Shown: one piece after another, positions 26,114 through 34,785 of the stretch | Layout of the letters: each line of letters begins with the position of its first letter | Numbering within the stretch: position 1 is the stretch's first letter | Origin: Parasediminibacterium sp046546515 | GTDB taxonomy: Bacteria > Bacteroidota > Bacteroidia > Chitinophagales > Chitinophagaceae | Length of the DNA stretch: 64,000 nucleotides | NCBI RefSeq assembly: GCF_046546515.1 | Contig: NZ_JBKHKJ010000006.1 | Location: forward strand, 124,001-188,000 | Reading direction: 5' to 3' | Translations under genes and position numbers: made by a program | The notes under the pieces: model-generated | Databases searched by the model: none | Told to the model about the DNA's origin: nothing | Seen by the model: the letters and a program-made list of their open reading frames with translations, nothing else

Positions 26114-26785
26114 ATGCAGCTTAACCAATATATAGACCATACTATCCTAAAGCCAACCGTGCTTATCAGCGATATAGAAAAAGTTTGTGCCGAGGCAATA
26201 GAATACCAGTTTGCCGCAGTGTGCATACCGCCAAACTTTATTAAAAAAGCCAAGGAATATACCGCTGGCAGCACTGTAAAAGTAGCCACGGTTATTGGCT
26301 TCCCATTTGGCTATAGTGCCGTGGAGGCAAAACTAGCTGAGATAGTGCTTGCATTGGTAGATGGCGTTGACGAACTAGATATTGTAATTAATATTTCTGC
26401 CATCAAAAACAACGACTGGGCTTATCTGGCTAATGAAATAAACCATTTGATGCCTGTTATCAAGCAAAACCTGAAAACGGTAAAAATTATCATCGAGAGC
26501 GGCATACTTACCGATGACGAAATCATTAAATGTTGCCAGCTATATGGTGCTGCAGGCATTGATTATTTAAAAACATCTACAGGTTATGCCGAGAAAGGGG
26601 CAAGCGTAGCAGCCGTGCAGCTATTCAGGAAGCACCTGCCAGCGGATGTGCAAATAAAAGCATCGGGCGGTATCAGGGACTATGCTTTTGCCAAAGAATT
26701 AGTAGATGCAGGAGCTACTCGCCTTGGTTGCAGTGCAGGCGTAGCCATAGTAAAAGGCGCTGCCGCAAGCGGAGATGGGTATTAA
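26114..26785 (+). CDS. deoC: Deoxyribose-phosphate aldolase
   Basis: Cleaves deoxyribose 5-phosphate to glyceraldehyde 3-phosphate and acetaldehyde in deoxynucleoside catabolism. A class I TIM-barrel aldolase of 223 residues from ATG 26114; the frame from 26063 adds a non-family stretch. Motifs: IDHTILKP at the start, VATVIGFPFGY, DELDIVINI, the Schiff-base lysine in DYLKTSTGYAEKGA and the second lysine in IKASGGIRD. All catalytic residues are present. It stands alone, with the gene-less copy A upstream. Confidence 0.95.
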   Translation: MQLNQYIDHTILKPTVLISDIEKVCAEAIEYQFAAVCIPPNFIKKAKEYTAGSTVKVATVIGFPFGYSAVEAKLAEIVLALVDGVDELDIVINISAIKNNDWAYLANEINHLMPVIKQNLKTVKIIIESGILTDDEIIKCCQLYGAAGIDYLKTSTGYAEKGASVAAVQLFRKHLPADVQIKASGGIRDYAFAKELVDAGATRLGCSAGVAIVKGAAASGDGY

Positions 26786-26877
26786 GGAAAGGGCAAAAGA
26801 AAATTTATTAGATGTGTACATAATTGTGGTTGCTCCTTATTGTCATTTTAAACTATTCACAACAAAAAATAATTCAC

Positions 26878-26908
26878 CTTTGGTAATCTAAATTATTCCC
26901 CTACATTT
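26878..26908 (+). promoter_or_regulatory. Predicted Bacteroidota promoter of rpsU
   Basis: TTTG at 26878-26881 and TACATTTG at 26901-26908 match TTTG / TAnnTTTG with a 19-bp spacer, an exact consensus match. Transcription would start near 26915, giving a leader of about 30 nt with the Shine-Dalgarno in it. Confidence 0.75.
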
Positions 26909-26925
26909 GCATTCCATTTTTCACC

Positions 26926-26934
26926 AAAGGAGGT
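26926..26934 (+). promoter_or_regulatory. Unusually strong Shine-Dalgarno of rpsU
   Basis: AAAGGAGGT lies 9 nt before the ATG. Genes of this phylum mostly lack Shine-Dalgarno sequences because S21, with S6 and S18, hides the 16S rRNA tail. A strong site at the S21 gene itself is the known arrangement for autoregulation in Flavobacterium. Confidence 0.9.
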
Positions 26935-26943
26935 ATATATATC

Positions 26944-27138
26944 ATGCTTATTATTGACTCAAAAGATTGCGAAAACATAGACAAGGCTTTAAAGAAGTAC
27001 AAGAAGAAATTCGAAAAAAGCAAAACCTTGTTGCAACTTAGGGAACGCCAAACGTTCACCAAGCCCAGCGTTGTGCGCCGTGGCCAAGTGTTGAAAGCAA
27101 TCTACAAGCAGCAACTAGCTAGTGGAAAACTAGACTAA
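26944..27138 (+). CDS. rpsU: 30S ribosomal protein S21
   Basis: A 64-residue small-subunit protein near the 3' end of 16S rRNA. It shows the family pattern: acidic and lysine-rich start (DCENIDKALKKYKKKFEKSK), LRERQTFTKPSVVRR and a basic end. In Bacteroidota S21 helps sequester the anti-Shine-Dalgarno tail. Ribosomes lacking S21 would translate this mRNA best through its AAAGGAGGT, closing a feedback loop (established in Flavobacterium johnsoniae; inferred here from the identical layout). It has its own promoter and terminator, so it is monocistronic. Confidence 0.97.
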   Translation: MLIIDSKDCENIDKALKKYKKKFEKSKTLLQLRERQTFTKPSVVRRGQVLKAIYKQQLASGKLD

Positions 27139-27168
27139 GCCGTTGGTATTTATTCCCAAAATATATTC

Positions 27169-27204
27169 AAGTAGCCTTGGTGCAATACCTTAGGCTACTT
27201 TTTT
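27169..27204 (+). terminator. Rho-independent terminator of rpsU
   Basis: Stem AAGTAGCC / GGCTACTT (27169-27176 with 27193-27200), a 16-nt loop with further pairing, and a TTTT tract. It directly abuts the ATG of the next gene (27205), so that gene is either leaderless or reads through. Confidence 0.85.
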
Positions 27205-28107
27205 ATGCCTACAATCTACGAGCAATACCCGCAAATACAACCTTTTCTTGATTACCTTCAATTTGAAAAAAGGTATTCGCACCATACCGTTGCGGCATAC
27301 CAAACCGACTTGGAGCAGTTTTTCAATTTTTTAGCATCGGATTACGAAGCTCCTTCTATCCCTTCCATCCTTCCCACATTTATACGCACTTGGCTGGCAG
27401 GAATAAAAAGCGTTGGCAACACTGCCAAAAGCATCAACAGGAAAGCCTCTACCTTGCAGTCATTTTTCAAGTACCAATTGAAGCTGGAAGCAATAGAGGT
27501 AAACCCTATGGCCACCGTTTCTACCCCCAAGATTAGCAAGCGCCTGCCAGAATTTATACAAGAAAACCATATAGCCACGCTTTTTAACCATGTGGAATTT
27601 ACCAATGATTGGCAAGGTAAAACCGAGCGGCTGGTACTGGCTTTGTTTTATGGCACAGGCATGAGGCTTAGCGAACTGATTGGGCTAAAAGAAAATGACA
27701 TTGACACATACAATGCCCAAGTAAAAGTATTGGGCAAGGGCAACAAGGAAAGGATAATACCTATATCGGTCGAGTTGCTTGCAGGGTTGAAAATATACAT
27801 AGCCGAGAAGCCACTAAGGAAAGAAGGGTTTAACAACCTGTTTACCACAGAAAAAGGCGCAGCCTTGCAACCGAGAAACGTTTATACTTTTGTGCATAAA
27901 CACCTGTCCTCCGTTACCACTATACAAAAACGCAGCCCGCACATACTTAGGCACAGTTTTGCCACGCATTTATTGAATAATGGGGCAGATTTGAATGCAG
28001 TAAAAGAGCTACTGGGCCATAGTAGCCTAGCCTCTACACAGGTATATACGCACAACACCATCGAAAACCTGAAAAACGTTTTTAAAAAAGCACACCCAAA
28101 AGCATAA
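27205..28107 (+). CDS. xerC: Tyrosine recombinase XerC/XerD
   Basis: Site-specific recombinase that resolves chromosome dimers at dif. In 300 residues it has the SAM-like N-terminal domain (about 8-95) and the catalytic domain with all active residues: R154 (GTGMRLSEL), K178 (LGKGNKER), H246 and R249 (HILRHSFATH), H272 (LGHSS) and the nucleophile Y281 (VYTH). The length and lack of neighbouring phage genes favour a housekeeping Xer rather than an integrase. C or D cannot be told apart from sequence alone. It follows the rpsU terminator without a gap. Confidence 0.9.
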   Translation: MPTIYEQYPQIQPFLDYLQFEKRYSHHTVAAYQTDLEQFFNFLASDYEAPSIPSILPTFIRTWLAGIKSVGNTAKSINRKASTLQSFFKYQLKLEAIEVNPMATVSTPKISKRLPEFIQENHIATLFNHVEFTNDWQGKTERLVLALFYGTGMRLSELIGLKENDIDTYNAQVKVLGKGNKERIIPISVELLAGLKIYIAEKPLRKEGFNNLFTTEKGAALQPRNVYTFVHKHLSSVTTIQKRSPHILRHSFATHLLNNGADLNAVKELLGHSSLASTQVYTHNTIENLKNVFKKAHPKA

Positions 28108-28247
28108 AATTTTTAGAAAAAAAGAAAAAATGATTTTTTCATAAAAAATATGGTTTACATTAGTACTCTGAAATAAAAGCAGGTGCCTATGTAGCATTAA
28201 TACTTGGATTTTTTATTATTCATTTTTTTTAATTAAAACTAAGTTTT

Positions 28248-28547
28248 ATGAATGTTAACCTTCAAACAGTGCATTTTGATGCGGACGAAAAATTAGTTGA
28301 GTATGTATCCCGCAAAGTTTCTAAACTAAACACGTTTCACGACCATATAGTGAAAGCAGATGTTTTTTTAAAGCTAGACAATGTGGTGCATAAGATAAAA
28401 GACAAGATTGTAGAAATTAAGGTAAAAGTACCCCGGCACGAGTTTTTTGTGAAAACGTCATCAAAATCTTTCGAGGAGTCTTTCGATCAGGCCTTAGAAT
28501 CGATCATTAACCAAATAAAACGAAAAAAAGAAAAGCTTGCCGCTTAA
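28248..28547 (+). CDS. hpf: Ribosome hibernation-promoting factor, short form
   Basis: A 99-residue HPF/YfiA protein that binds the decoding centre and shuts ribosomes down in stationary phase. Recognisable are VHFDADEKLVEYVSRKVSKL at the start (in part), the VKADVFLKLDN strand, KIVEIKVKVPRHEFFVK and the C-terminal helix FEESFDQALESIINQIKRKKEK. It lacks the long C-terminal dimerisation domain. It ends at a strong terminator. Confidence 0.92.
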   Translation: MNVNLQTVHFDADEKLVEYVSRKVSKLNTFHDHIVKADVFLKLDNVVHKIKDKIVEIKVKVPRHEFFVKTSSKSFEESFDQALESIINQIKRKKEKLAA

Positions 28548-28556
28548 AACATTGCG

Positions 28557-28580
28557 AAGCCCCCAATTGGGGGCTTTTTT
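28557..28580 (+). terminator. Rho-independent terminator of hpf
   Basis: AAGCCCCCAATTGGGGGCTT with a TTTTTT tail, 10 bp past the stop codon. Confidence 0.93.
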
Positions 28581-28812
28581 ATTTTGCCACTAAGAAACAA
28601 AGGCTCAAAGCAGCACTAAGATTTTTAAATTAATATTTTAAAAGCGATTTTTTTTAAATCTTTGACTTTCCTTAACTAAACACCCATTACATTTGCAACC
28701 CACCGAGAAATTTTCTGATAGAAAAAATAATCAGGGTTGCGTTTTACAAAATTGCAGGACTATAGAATAGGCAGGGTTTGAAAAAAAAGTTTTGGAAAAA
28801 AAGCTTTTAAAT

Positions 28813-28842
28813 TTTGTAAAATAAAAAAATCTACTACCTTTG
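28813..28842 (+). promoter_or_regulatory. Predicted promoter of the tRNA cluster
   Basis: TTTG (28813-28816) and TACCTTTG (28835-28842) with an 18-bp spacer fit the Bacteroidota consensus. They lie about 40 bp before the first tRNA. The rest of the 28581-28884 spacer holds a short copy of the CACAAAG-type repeat near 28586-28620. Confidence 0.7.
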
Positions 28843-28884
28843 CCATCCCAAAATAAGGGAAGGTCATTGATAGGGATTATAAAA

Positions 28885-28957
28885 GCCGAAATAGCTCAGT
28901 TGGTAGAGCAACTGATTTGTAATCAGTAGGTCGCTGGTTCGACTCCAGTTTTCGGCT
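28885..28957 (+). tRNA. tRNA-Thr (anticodon TGT)
   Basis: Cloverleaf with acceptor GCCGAAA / TTTCGGC, D arm GCTC..GAGC, anticodon stem ACTGA / TCAGT with loop TTTGTAA (anticodon 28918-28920) and T arm around GGTTCGACTCC. 73 nt, no encoded CCA. Confidence 0.95.
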
Positions 28958-28967
28958 CTTTTTGTAC

Positions 28968-29050
<83 letters not shown>

Positions 29051-29169
29051 CAGTTTTTGGTTTTATTTAGATTGTAGATAGCCAATTAGGTTCTTTGTTC
29101 AGTGCATAGCAATAGCTATGCTTTTTAGTTCTGCTAATATTTTTATTGGCACATTAGTGTGGTTGTTTT

Positions 29170-29242
29170 GCGAGAGTAGCTCATTTGGTAGAGCGGTAGC
29201 CTTCCAAGCTTCAGGTGGCCAGTTCGAGCCTGGTCTCTCGCT
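29170..29242 (+). tRNA. tRNA-Gly (anticodon TCC)
   Basis: Acceptor GCGAGAG / CTCTCGC, anticodon loop CTTCCAA and T loop TTCGAGC. The anticodon stem has one T-T mismatch; otherwise a normal cloverleaf of 73 nt. Confidence 0.93.
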
Positions 29243-29321
29243 CATTAGCAATATCTGGCAGGTAATATATTAAAATGGATTACCTGCCATTTTTGCACTA
29301 TCACCTGTTAACGGTTTCTAA

Positions 29322-29393
29322 GCCGTTGTAGCTCAGGGGTAGAGCACTTCCTTGGTAGGGAAGAGGTCGTGAGTTCGATTCTCACTAACGGCT
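29322..29393 (+). tRNA. tRNA-Thr (anticodon GGT)
   Basis: Acceptor GCCGTTG / TAACGGC, anticodon stem CTTCC / GGAAG with loop TTGGTAG, and T arm GTGAGTTCGATTCTCAC. 72 nt. It is the last tRNA before tuf, as in many bacterial tRNA-tuf clusters. Confidence 0.96.
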
Positions 29394-29549
29394 CTTTGGT
29401 TTAGAAGATAATATCTACTTAAACCCTAAGAAAAATTACTTGTTATACATGAGTTTATCATGGATAGTTAAGCATAAAAAAACAGTTTGCCGGCCTTATT
29501 AACCGATAAACTAATCAATAAACAATAACAAAATAAAAAAACAAATAAA

Positions 29550-30740
29550 ATGGCAAAAGAAAGTTTCAACAGGGATAAACCTCACGTTAACATCGGCACT
29601 ATTGGCCACGTGGATCACGGTAAAACTACTTTAACAGCAGCCATTACAATGATCTTGTCTAAAAAAGGCATGGGTAATGTTGCTAAAAAATATGATGAAA
29701 TTGACGGTGCCCCAGAAGAAAGGGAACGTGGTATCACCATCAATACTGCACACGTTGAATATCAAACTGCTAACCGTCACTATGCGCACGTTGACTGTCC
29801 AGGTCACGCTGACTATGTGAAAAACATGATTACGGGTGCTGCACAAATGGATGGTGCAATTTTAGTAGTTGCTTCTACAGACGGCCCTATGCCACAAACC
29901 CGTGAGCATATCTTGTTGGCTCGTCAGGTAGGTGTGCCTAGCATGGTTGTTTTCATGAATAAAGTTGACTTGGTTGACGACGTTGAGTTGTTGGAACTAG
30001 TTGAAATGGAAATCCGCGAATTGCTTACCAAAAATGGTTTTGATGGTGATAACACACCAATCATACAAGGTTCTGCAACAGGTGCTATGGCTGAAGACCC
30101 ACAATGGGTTGCTAAAATTGAGGAATTGATGGCTGCGGTAGATAGCTATATCCCTTTGCCTCCTCGCCCGGTAGATTTACCGTTCCTGATGAGTGTTGAG
30201 GATGTATTCTCTATCACTGGTCGTGGTACAGTTGCTACTGGCCGTATTGAGCGTGGTATTATCAAAGTTGGTGAAGGTGTTGAAATTGTAGGTTTAATGG
30301 AATCTGCACTTACCTCTACTGTAACTGGTGTTGAAATGTTCAAGAAATTGTTGGACGAAGGCCAAGCAGGTGATAATGCAGGTTTGTTGTTGCGTGGTAT
30401 TGAAAAAAGCCAAATCCGTCGTGGTATGGTTATTTGCAAACCAAAATCTATTACACCACATACTGAATTTAAAGGTGAAGTTTACGTTCTATCGAAAGAT
30501 GAAGGTGGCCGTCATACTCCATTCTTTAATAAATACCGCCCTCAGTTCTATTTCCGTACTACAGACGTAACTGGTGAGTGTACGCTTCCAGAAGGAACTG
30601 AAATGGTAATGCCTGGTGATAACATCAACTTAACTGTTAAACTAATCCAACCAATTGCGATGGAAAAGGGTCTTAAATTCGCTATCCGCGAAGGTGGCCG
30701 TACAGTTGGTGCTGGTCAGGTTACTGAAGTTATCAAATAA
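29550..30740 (+). CDS. tuf: Translation elongation factor Tu
   Basis: The GTPase that delivers aminoacyl-tRNA to the ribosome, 396 residues. Motifs: GHVDHGKTT at 19-27, RERGITI switch I, DCPGHADY switch II, NKVD near 136 and the domain II/III segments GRGTVATGRIERG and GQAGDNAGLLLRG. It sits between the tRNA cluster and tRNA-Trp/secE/nusG, the classical order. Its wording is rich in preferred codons, as expected for a highly expressed gene. A terminator follows. Confidence 0.99.
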   Translation: MAKESFNRDKPHVNIGTIGHVDHGKTTLTAAITMILSKKGMGNVAKKYDEIDGAPEERERGITINTAHVEYQTANRHYAHVDCPGHADYVKNMITGAAQMDGAILVVASTDGPMPQTREHILLARQVGVPSMVVFMNKVDLVDDVELLELVEMEIRELLTKNGFDGDNTPIIQGSATGAMAEDPQWVAKIEELMAAVDSYIPLPPRPVDLPFLMSVEDVFSITGRGTVATGRIERGIIKVGEGVEIVGLMESALTSTVTGVEMFKKLLDEGQAGDNAGLLLRGIEKSQIRRGMVICKPKSITPHTEFKGEVYVLSKDEGGRHTPFFNKYRPQFYFRTTDVTGECTLPEGTEMVMPGDNINLTVKLIQPIAMEKGLKFAIREGGRTVGAGQVTEVIK

Positions 30741-30829
30741 CCCTACCCCTAAATTCCCACCCCAATATTTCCTAAAGGAGAATTGGAAAAGAATAGAGAA
30801 ATAATAATAGGAAAAAGTTTATATACATT

Positions 30830-30870
30830 GCAAAGTACCTTAGGCGAAAAGCTTGGGTACTTTGCTTTTT
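30830..30870 (+). terminator. Terminator between tuf and tRNA-Trp
   Basis: GCAAAGTACC (30830-30839) pairs with GGTACTTTGC (30856-30865), followed by TTTTT. Confidence 0.88.
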
Positions 30871-30929
30871 AAAGTTCTTTTTACATTTTCAGCTTCTAAT
30901 GCCTTTCTTTGCAAAGGTTATAGCTTTAC

Positions 30930-31000
30930 ACGGGCATGGTGCAATGGTAGCATACGGGTCTCCAAAACCTTTGATCTGGGTTCGAATCCTAGTGCCCGTG
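30930..31000 (+). tRNA. tRNA-Trp (anticodon CCA)
   Basis: Acceptor ACGGGCA / TGCCCGT, D arm GTGC..GCAT, anticodon loop CTCCAAA and T arm CTGGGTTCGAATCCTAG. 71 nt. It lies directly upstream of secE, the common bacterial arrangement. Confidence 0.95.
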
Positions 31001-31080
31001 CAAACAGGTTAGTTTGCACTAACTAATTTTTTGAAACATGGATTCATCCATTTTCGTTTGGGTTTATTAAATTGATTACC

Positions 31081-31275
31081 ATGAACAAAATTTCGGCATA
31101 TTTCAAAGATAGCTACCAGGAGTTGGTAGAAAAAGTAACTTGGCCTACAACGGCTCAACTAAGCCAAAGCACAGTTATTGTATTGGTTGCCACCGTATTA
31201 ATCACAGGTATCGTATGGGTAATGGATTTTAGTAGTAATCAATTATTAAAACTGATTTACTCATTATTTAAGTAA
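31081..31275 (+). CDS. secE: Preprotein translocase subunit SecE
   Basis: A 64-residue single-helix subunit that clamps SecY. The amphipathic N-terminal helix with YQELVEKVTWPTTAQLSQST carries the signature K(V/I)xWP, followed by one membrane helix (about 33-55). ATG 31081 is chosen over the TTG-type start at 31072. It is 5 bp upstream of nusG. Confidence 0.96.
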   Translation: MNKISAYFKDSYQELVEKVTWPTTAQLSQSTVIVLVATVLITGIVWVMDFSSNQLLKLIYSLFK

Positions 31276-31280
31276 TAACA

Positions 31281-31886
31281 ATGGCAGAAACACCAGTAGC
31301 AAATACAGCAGTAGTAGAAGCACCCATTGATAATACTAAATATTATGCACTTAGGGTTGTAAGCGGCAAAGAAAGAAGCGTAAAGGAATATTTAGACAAG
31401 GATATTAGCCGTAATGGATGGACTACTATTGTAAAACAAGTATTCCTGCCAACCGAAAAAATATACAAAGTACTAAACGGAAAAAAGCAGATGAGGGAAA
31501 AAAACCTTTATCCTGGCTATATTTTCTTAGAGGTATTTGATGGCAAGCTACAGGACGACTTGGTTCAGCACATTAGCAATGTAACCAATGTAATGCACTT
31601 TCTCACAGATGGCAAAGGCAGCAAGGGCAATATTATCTCGCTTAGGAAAAGCGAAGTGAACAAAATGCTGGGCAAGGTAGATGAAATGAACGACCAAGGG
31701 GTAACCATTAATGAGCCGTTTATAATTGGTGAAATTATCAAGATTATAGAAGGCCCTTTCAACGATTTTAATGGTGTGATAGAAGAAGTAAACGACGAGA
31801 AAAAGAAACTGAAAGTAAGCGTGAAAATATTTGGCAGAAGTACGCCAGTAGAATTGAACTATATACAAGTAGAAAAGATGGCATAA
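31281..31886 (+). CDS. nusG: Transcription termination/antitermination factor NusG
   Basis: Links RNA polymerase to ribosome or Rho. In 201 residues: the NGN domain (YYALRVVSGKERSVKEYL, LYPGYIFLEV) and a C-terminal KOW domain (GEIIKIIEGPFNDFNGVIEEV). The acidic N-terminal extension (about 20 residues) is longer than in E. coli. It is followed at once by a terminator and then by a convergent gene, so rplK-rplA do not follow as they do in most bacteria. Confidence 0.97.
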   Translation: MAETPVANTAVVEAPIDNTKYYALRVVSGKERSVKEYLDKDISRNGWTTIVKQVFLPTEKIYKVLNGKKQMREKNLYPGYIFLEVFDGKLQDDLVQHISNVTNVMHFLTDGKGSKGNIISLRKSEVNKMLGKVDEMNDQGVTINEPFIIGEIIKIIEGPFNDFNGVIEEVNDEKKKLKVSVKIFGRSTPVELNYIQVEKMA

Positions 31887-31906
31887 GAAAAATTGATTGA
31901 TAATAT

Positions 31907-31944
31907 AAAAGAGCCATGGCAATTTAAATTGCCATGGCTCTTTT
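31907..31944 (+). terminator. Bidirectional terminator between nusG and queG
   Basis: GAGCCATGGCAATTT / AAATTGCCATGGCTC is a perfect 30-bp palindrome with A and T runs on both sides, between convergent genes. Confidence 0.93.
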
Positions 31945-32002
31945 GTTTTAAATAAAATGTATAAAAAAAGTATGCGTGGCTAATTATTAAAATTCATACC
32001 CA

Positions 32003-32929
32003 TCATCCCTCAATAAACTTTACGTTCCGCATAATGCCCTGAAACTTAGATCGCTTTAGCGGCGAGTGTTTAAATATGCTTTTAAAACTTTCTTCAGTAA
32101 GCATTTCCCAGTCAGTGGCGGTGTAGTTCAATACTTCGTTAAGGGGCGTGAATGCAGGTTCCTGATGGGGTTTGCTAAAGCGGTTCCAAGGGCAAACATC
32201 TTGGCAGGTGTCGCAGCCAAACATCCATCCGTCAAACTGACCTTTCATTTTTTCGGGTATTAATTGCTCTTTCAGCTCAATGGTAAAATAGCTAATGCAT
32301 TTGCTGCCGTCCACCACTTTGTTTGGAAGGATGGCATCTGTTGGGCAGGCATCAATACATTTGGTGCAGGTGCCGCAGAAATCTTTTGCATATACATCGT
32401 CATAAACCAGTTCCACATCCACAATAAGTGTAGCAATAAAAAAGAAAGAGCCTTGCTGCTTGGTTATCAAGTTGCCATTTTTGCCAACCCAGCCCAATCC
32501 GCTTTTTACTGCCCAGCTTCTTTCTAGCACAGGCGCAGAGTCAACAAAGCCCCTGCCTTCCACTTCCCCAATGTGTTGGTTTAGTTCGTAGAGCAAATTT
32601 TTTAATTGTGCACGTATTACTTCATGGTAGTCTTTGCCATAAGCATATTTGGCAATTTTAGTAGCACTTGGGTTTTGAATGGTAGATGGGGAATAATTTT
32701 TTAGCAGGGTAATCACGCTTTTGGCACCAGGCAGCAGCTTGGTGGGGTCTATCCGCATATCAAAATGATTGGCCATGTACGCCATACTGCCGTTCATGCC
32801 ATTGCTTAGCCATTGCTCCAGCCTGCGGGCATCATTCTCCAGTATCCCTGCCCGTGCTATGCCACAATAGTCAAAACCCAAGCGTTGTGCTGTTTGTTTT
32901 ATAAAATAAGTATATGATTCCTTGCCCAA
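32003..32929 (-). CDS. queG: Epoxyqueuosine reductase
   Basis: Cobalamin-dependent iron-sulfur enzyme for the last step of queuosine tRNA modification. From TTG 32929 the protein has about 308 residues, the usual length; the frame can extend to GTG 33031, but the extra 34 residues do not look like QueG. Present: RLGFDYCGIARAG at the N-terminus, GSMAYMANHFDMR, the two ferredoxin-like clusters CGTCTKCIDACPTDAI and CDTCQDVCPWN, and an HSPLKRSKFQGIMRN end. The start is uncertain because no ATG lies before the conserved region. Confidence 0.9.
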   Translation of the reverse strand: MGKESYTYFIKQTAQRLGFDYCGIARAGILENDARRLEQWLSNGMNGSMAYMANHFDMRIDPTKLLPGAKSVITLLKNYSPSTIQNPSATKIAKYAYGKDYHEVIRAQLKNLLYELNQHIGEVEGRGFVDSAPVLERSWAVKSGLGWVGKNGNLITKQQGSFFFIATLIVDVELVYDDVYAKDFCGTCTKCIDACPTDAILPNKVVDGSKCISYFTIELKEQLIPEKMKGQFDGWMFGCDTCQDVCPWNRFSKPHQEPAFTPLNEVLNYTATDWEMLTEESFKSIFKHSPLKRSKFQGIMRNVKFIEG

Positions 32930-33080
32930 GAGTAAAATAATATAAAGCCTGAAAGGTAAAACAAAGTTTGGATGGCTGGCTGTTTTAGGACGAAGCGAAG
33001 CATACTCGCAACAGGCGTACACAAGCAACACTTTTATTTACTTACTACTTACTGACCACATACCATTGATGGCTGATAAC

Positions 33081-33668
33081 TTATTGCTGCTGCGCACCTT
33101 GCTGTACCGTAATCCTTGGCTGCCATTTTACTTCAAGTACTTGCAGTTGGTGGCCAATGTACCTAGCCAATACAAATAAATAATCGCTCAGGCGGTTGAT
33201 ATATTTAATAACCAAAGGATCTACAAATAACTGATGTTCCTGCATGTTCACGCAGCACCGCTCTGCCCGGCGGCAGATGCAGCGAGCTATATGTGCCGTG
33301 GAAACAGCCACATGCCCACCCGGAAGAATAAAGTTTTGCATTACGGGCAATATTGATTCCATCCTGTCTATTTCATTTTCCAGAAACACAATGTCCGTTT
33401 CCAGCAAATCTGGTATTTTCATTTTCGGCTCTTTGTCTGGGTCGCAAGCGAGAGACGAGCCTATGGTGAAAAGCCTGTCTTGTACTTCTTTCAAAGTATT
33501 ACGGCTTAGTGCGTCTTCGCAGCAGTCGCTTACAAGTCCTATATATGAGTTTAATTCGTCAACAGTGCCATAAGCATCTATCCTAATATGGCTTTTAGGC
33601 ACTTTGGTACCGCCTATCAGCGCGGTTTTGCCAAGATCCCCTGTTTTGGTATATATCTTAAAAGCCAT
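33081..33668 (-). CDS. PduO-type ATP:cob(I)alamin adenosyltransferase
   Basis: Makes adenosylcobalamin. A 195-residue four-helix-bundle protein with the ATP-binding N-terminus KIYTKTGDLGKTALIGG, the family RIDAYGTVDELNSYIG, then FILPGGHVAVSTAHIARCICRRAER (in part) and NRLSDYLFVLARY. All family motifs are present. Together with meaB and queG it shows a cobalamin-using cell. It lies upstream of queG on the same strand (over 150 bp gap); co-transcription is possible. Confidence 0.93.
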   Translation of the reverse strand: MAFKIYTKTGDLGKTALIGGTKVPKSHIRIDAYGTVDELNSYIGLVSDCCEDALSRNTLKEVQDRLFTIGSSLACDPDKEPKMKIPDLLETDIVFLENEIDRMESILPVMQNFILPGGHVAVSTAHIARCICRRAERCCVNMQEHQLFVDPLVIKYINRLSDYLFVLARYIGHQLQVLEVKWQPRITVQQGAQQQ

Positions 33669-33906
33669 TATAATTTATTTTTATTAATTTTCACCACACA
33701 GGTACAGTAGGCACTTAGCCAAATAAGCGGGAAAAAGGGAGAGAATATATGATGTTTCTAATTTTTTACATTTTCTTGTTTGTAGAGCAATTTTAAAGCG
33801 TACCAATCCCTATGTTTCCTCTGCTTAAAACTATCTTGCTTTGCTTCTGTGTGGTGAAATAAAACTTTTGTAGTAATTCTAGTATTCACTCCTCACCACT
33901 CACTCC

Positions 33907-34614
33907 TCACATCCTCCCTGCCAAAAATTCCTTTTGTGTCTTGTCGCTTTCTAGCAAGCCATCTTTTAGCCTCACAACCCTATGGGCATAAGAAGCAATA
34001 TCTTCTTCATGCGTTACTAGCACTACCGTGTTGCCTGCTTCTTGTATTTTGCCAAATATTTCCATTACTTCTATAGAGGTTTTACTATCCAAGTTACCGG
34101 TCGGCTCATCCGCCAATAATAAGGAAGGGTTGTTGACCAATGCCCTAGCAATGGCCACACGCTGTATCTGCCCACCACTTAGTTCGTTGCTCTTGTGGTG
34201 GCTACGGTCGGCCAGCCCTACTTTGTTCAGGGCCTCCATGGCACGTTCCATGCGTTCTTTCTTGTTTACCCCAGCATATATAAGGGGTAAAGCCACGTTT
34301 TCGGCGGCAGATAGGCGTGGCAACAAATTAAATTGTTGGAACACAAACCCTATTTCTGTGTTCCGTACTTCTGCAAGGTCGTCATCAGGCATTTTGCTTA
34401 CATCTTTGCCATTGAGGATATAAGTCCCCCCAGTTGGCGAATCTAGGCATCCCAGAATATTCATCAAAGTGCTTTTGCCACTGCCACTTGGTCCCATCAA
34501 AGCCACGTATTCGTTCTTTTCAATATTCAGGGATATACCTTTCAGCACAGGTATAGCCTGCGAACCCATGAAATAAGATTTCATTATGCTTTCCAACAAG
34601 ATAACAGATGCCAT
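33907..34614 (-). CDS. ABC transporter ATP-binding protein, LolD/MacB type
   Basis: A 235-residue ATPase from ATG 34614; the extension to 34713 is a repeat-derived open frame. Walker A GPSGSGKS at 41-48, Q-loop VFQQFNLLP near 91, signature LSGGQ at 145-149, Walker B LLLADEP at 165-171 and H-loop H202. The sequence is of the LolD/MacB/FtsE class that works with MacB-like permeases on lipoproteins or macrolides. No permease gene is adjacent, so the partner is elsewhere. Confidence 0.92.
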   Translation of the reverse strand: MASVILLESIMKSYFMGSQAIPVLKGISLNIEKNEYVALMGPSGSGKSTLMNILGCLDSPTGGTYILNGKDVSKMPDDDLAEVRNTEIGFVFQQFNLLPRLSAAENVALPLIYAGVNKKERMERAMEALNKVGLADRSHHKSNELSGGQIQRVAIARALVNNPSLLLADEPTGNLDSKTSIEVMEIFGKIQEAGNTVVLVTHEEDIASYAHRVVRLKDGLLESDKTQKEFLAGRM

Positions 34615-34647
34615 AACAAATTGTTTTAAAGCCTTTTGATAGGGTTT

Positions 34648-34780
34648 TATACATAGCCATAAAGGCACAAAAACACAAAGTGGCACAAAGTTTTTAAGGG
34701 AAAGAAAAAACACAAAGGGTGCAATACTGTTTTCTTCGTTCTTAGTGATAATTAGAGCTTTCGTGCCTTTGTGGCTATAA
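34648..34780. repeat. CACAAAG-type dispersed repeat, facing copies
   Basis: A forward copy (GCCATAAAGGCACAAAAACACAAAG region) and a reverse copy (TTCGTGCCTTTGTGGC) lie between gatC and the ATPase gene; the transcript could fold into a long hairpin. Confidence 0.55.
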
Positions 34781-34785
34781 ATTAC

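Noticed and set aside
27205..28107. Phage or mobile-element integrase
   Set aside because: No attachment-site repeats, phage genes or integron features around it; length and context fit a housekeeping Xer recombinase.
32930..33031. N-terminal extension of queG to GTG 33031
   Set aside because: The 34 added residues do not resemble QueG N-termini; TTG 32929 gives the usual length.
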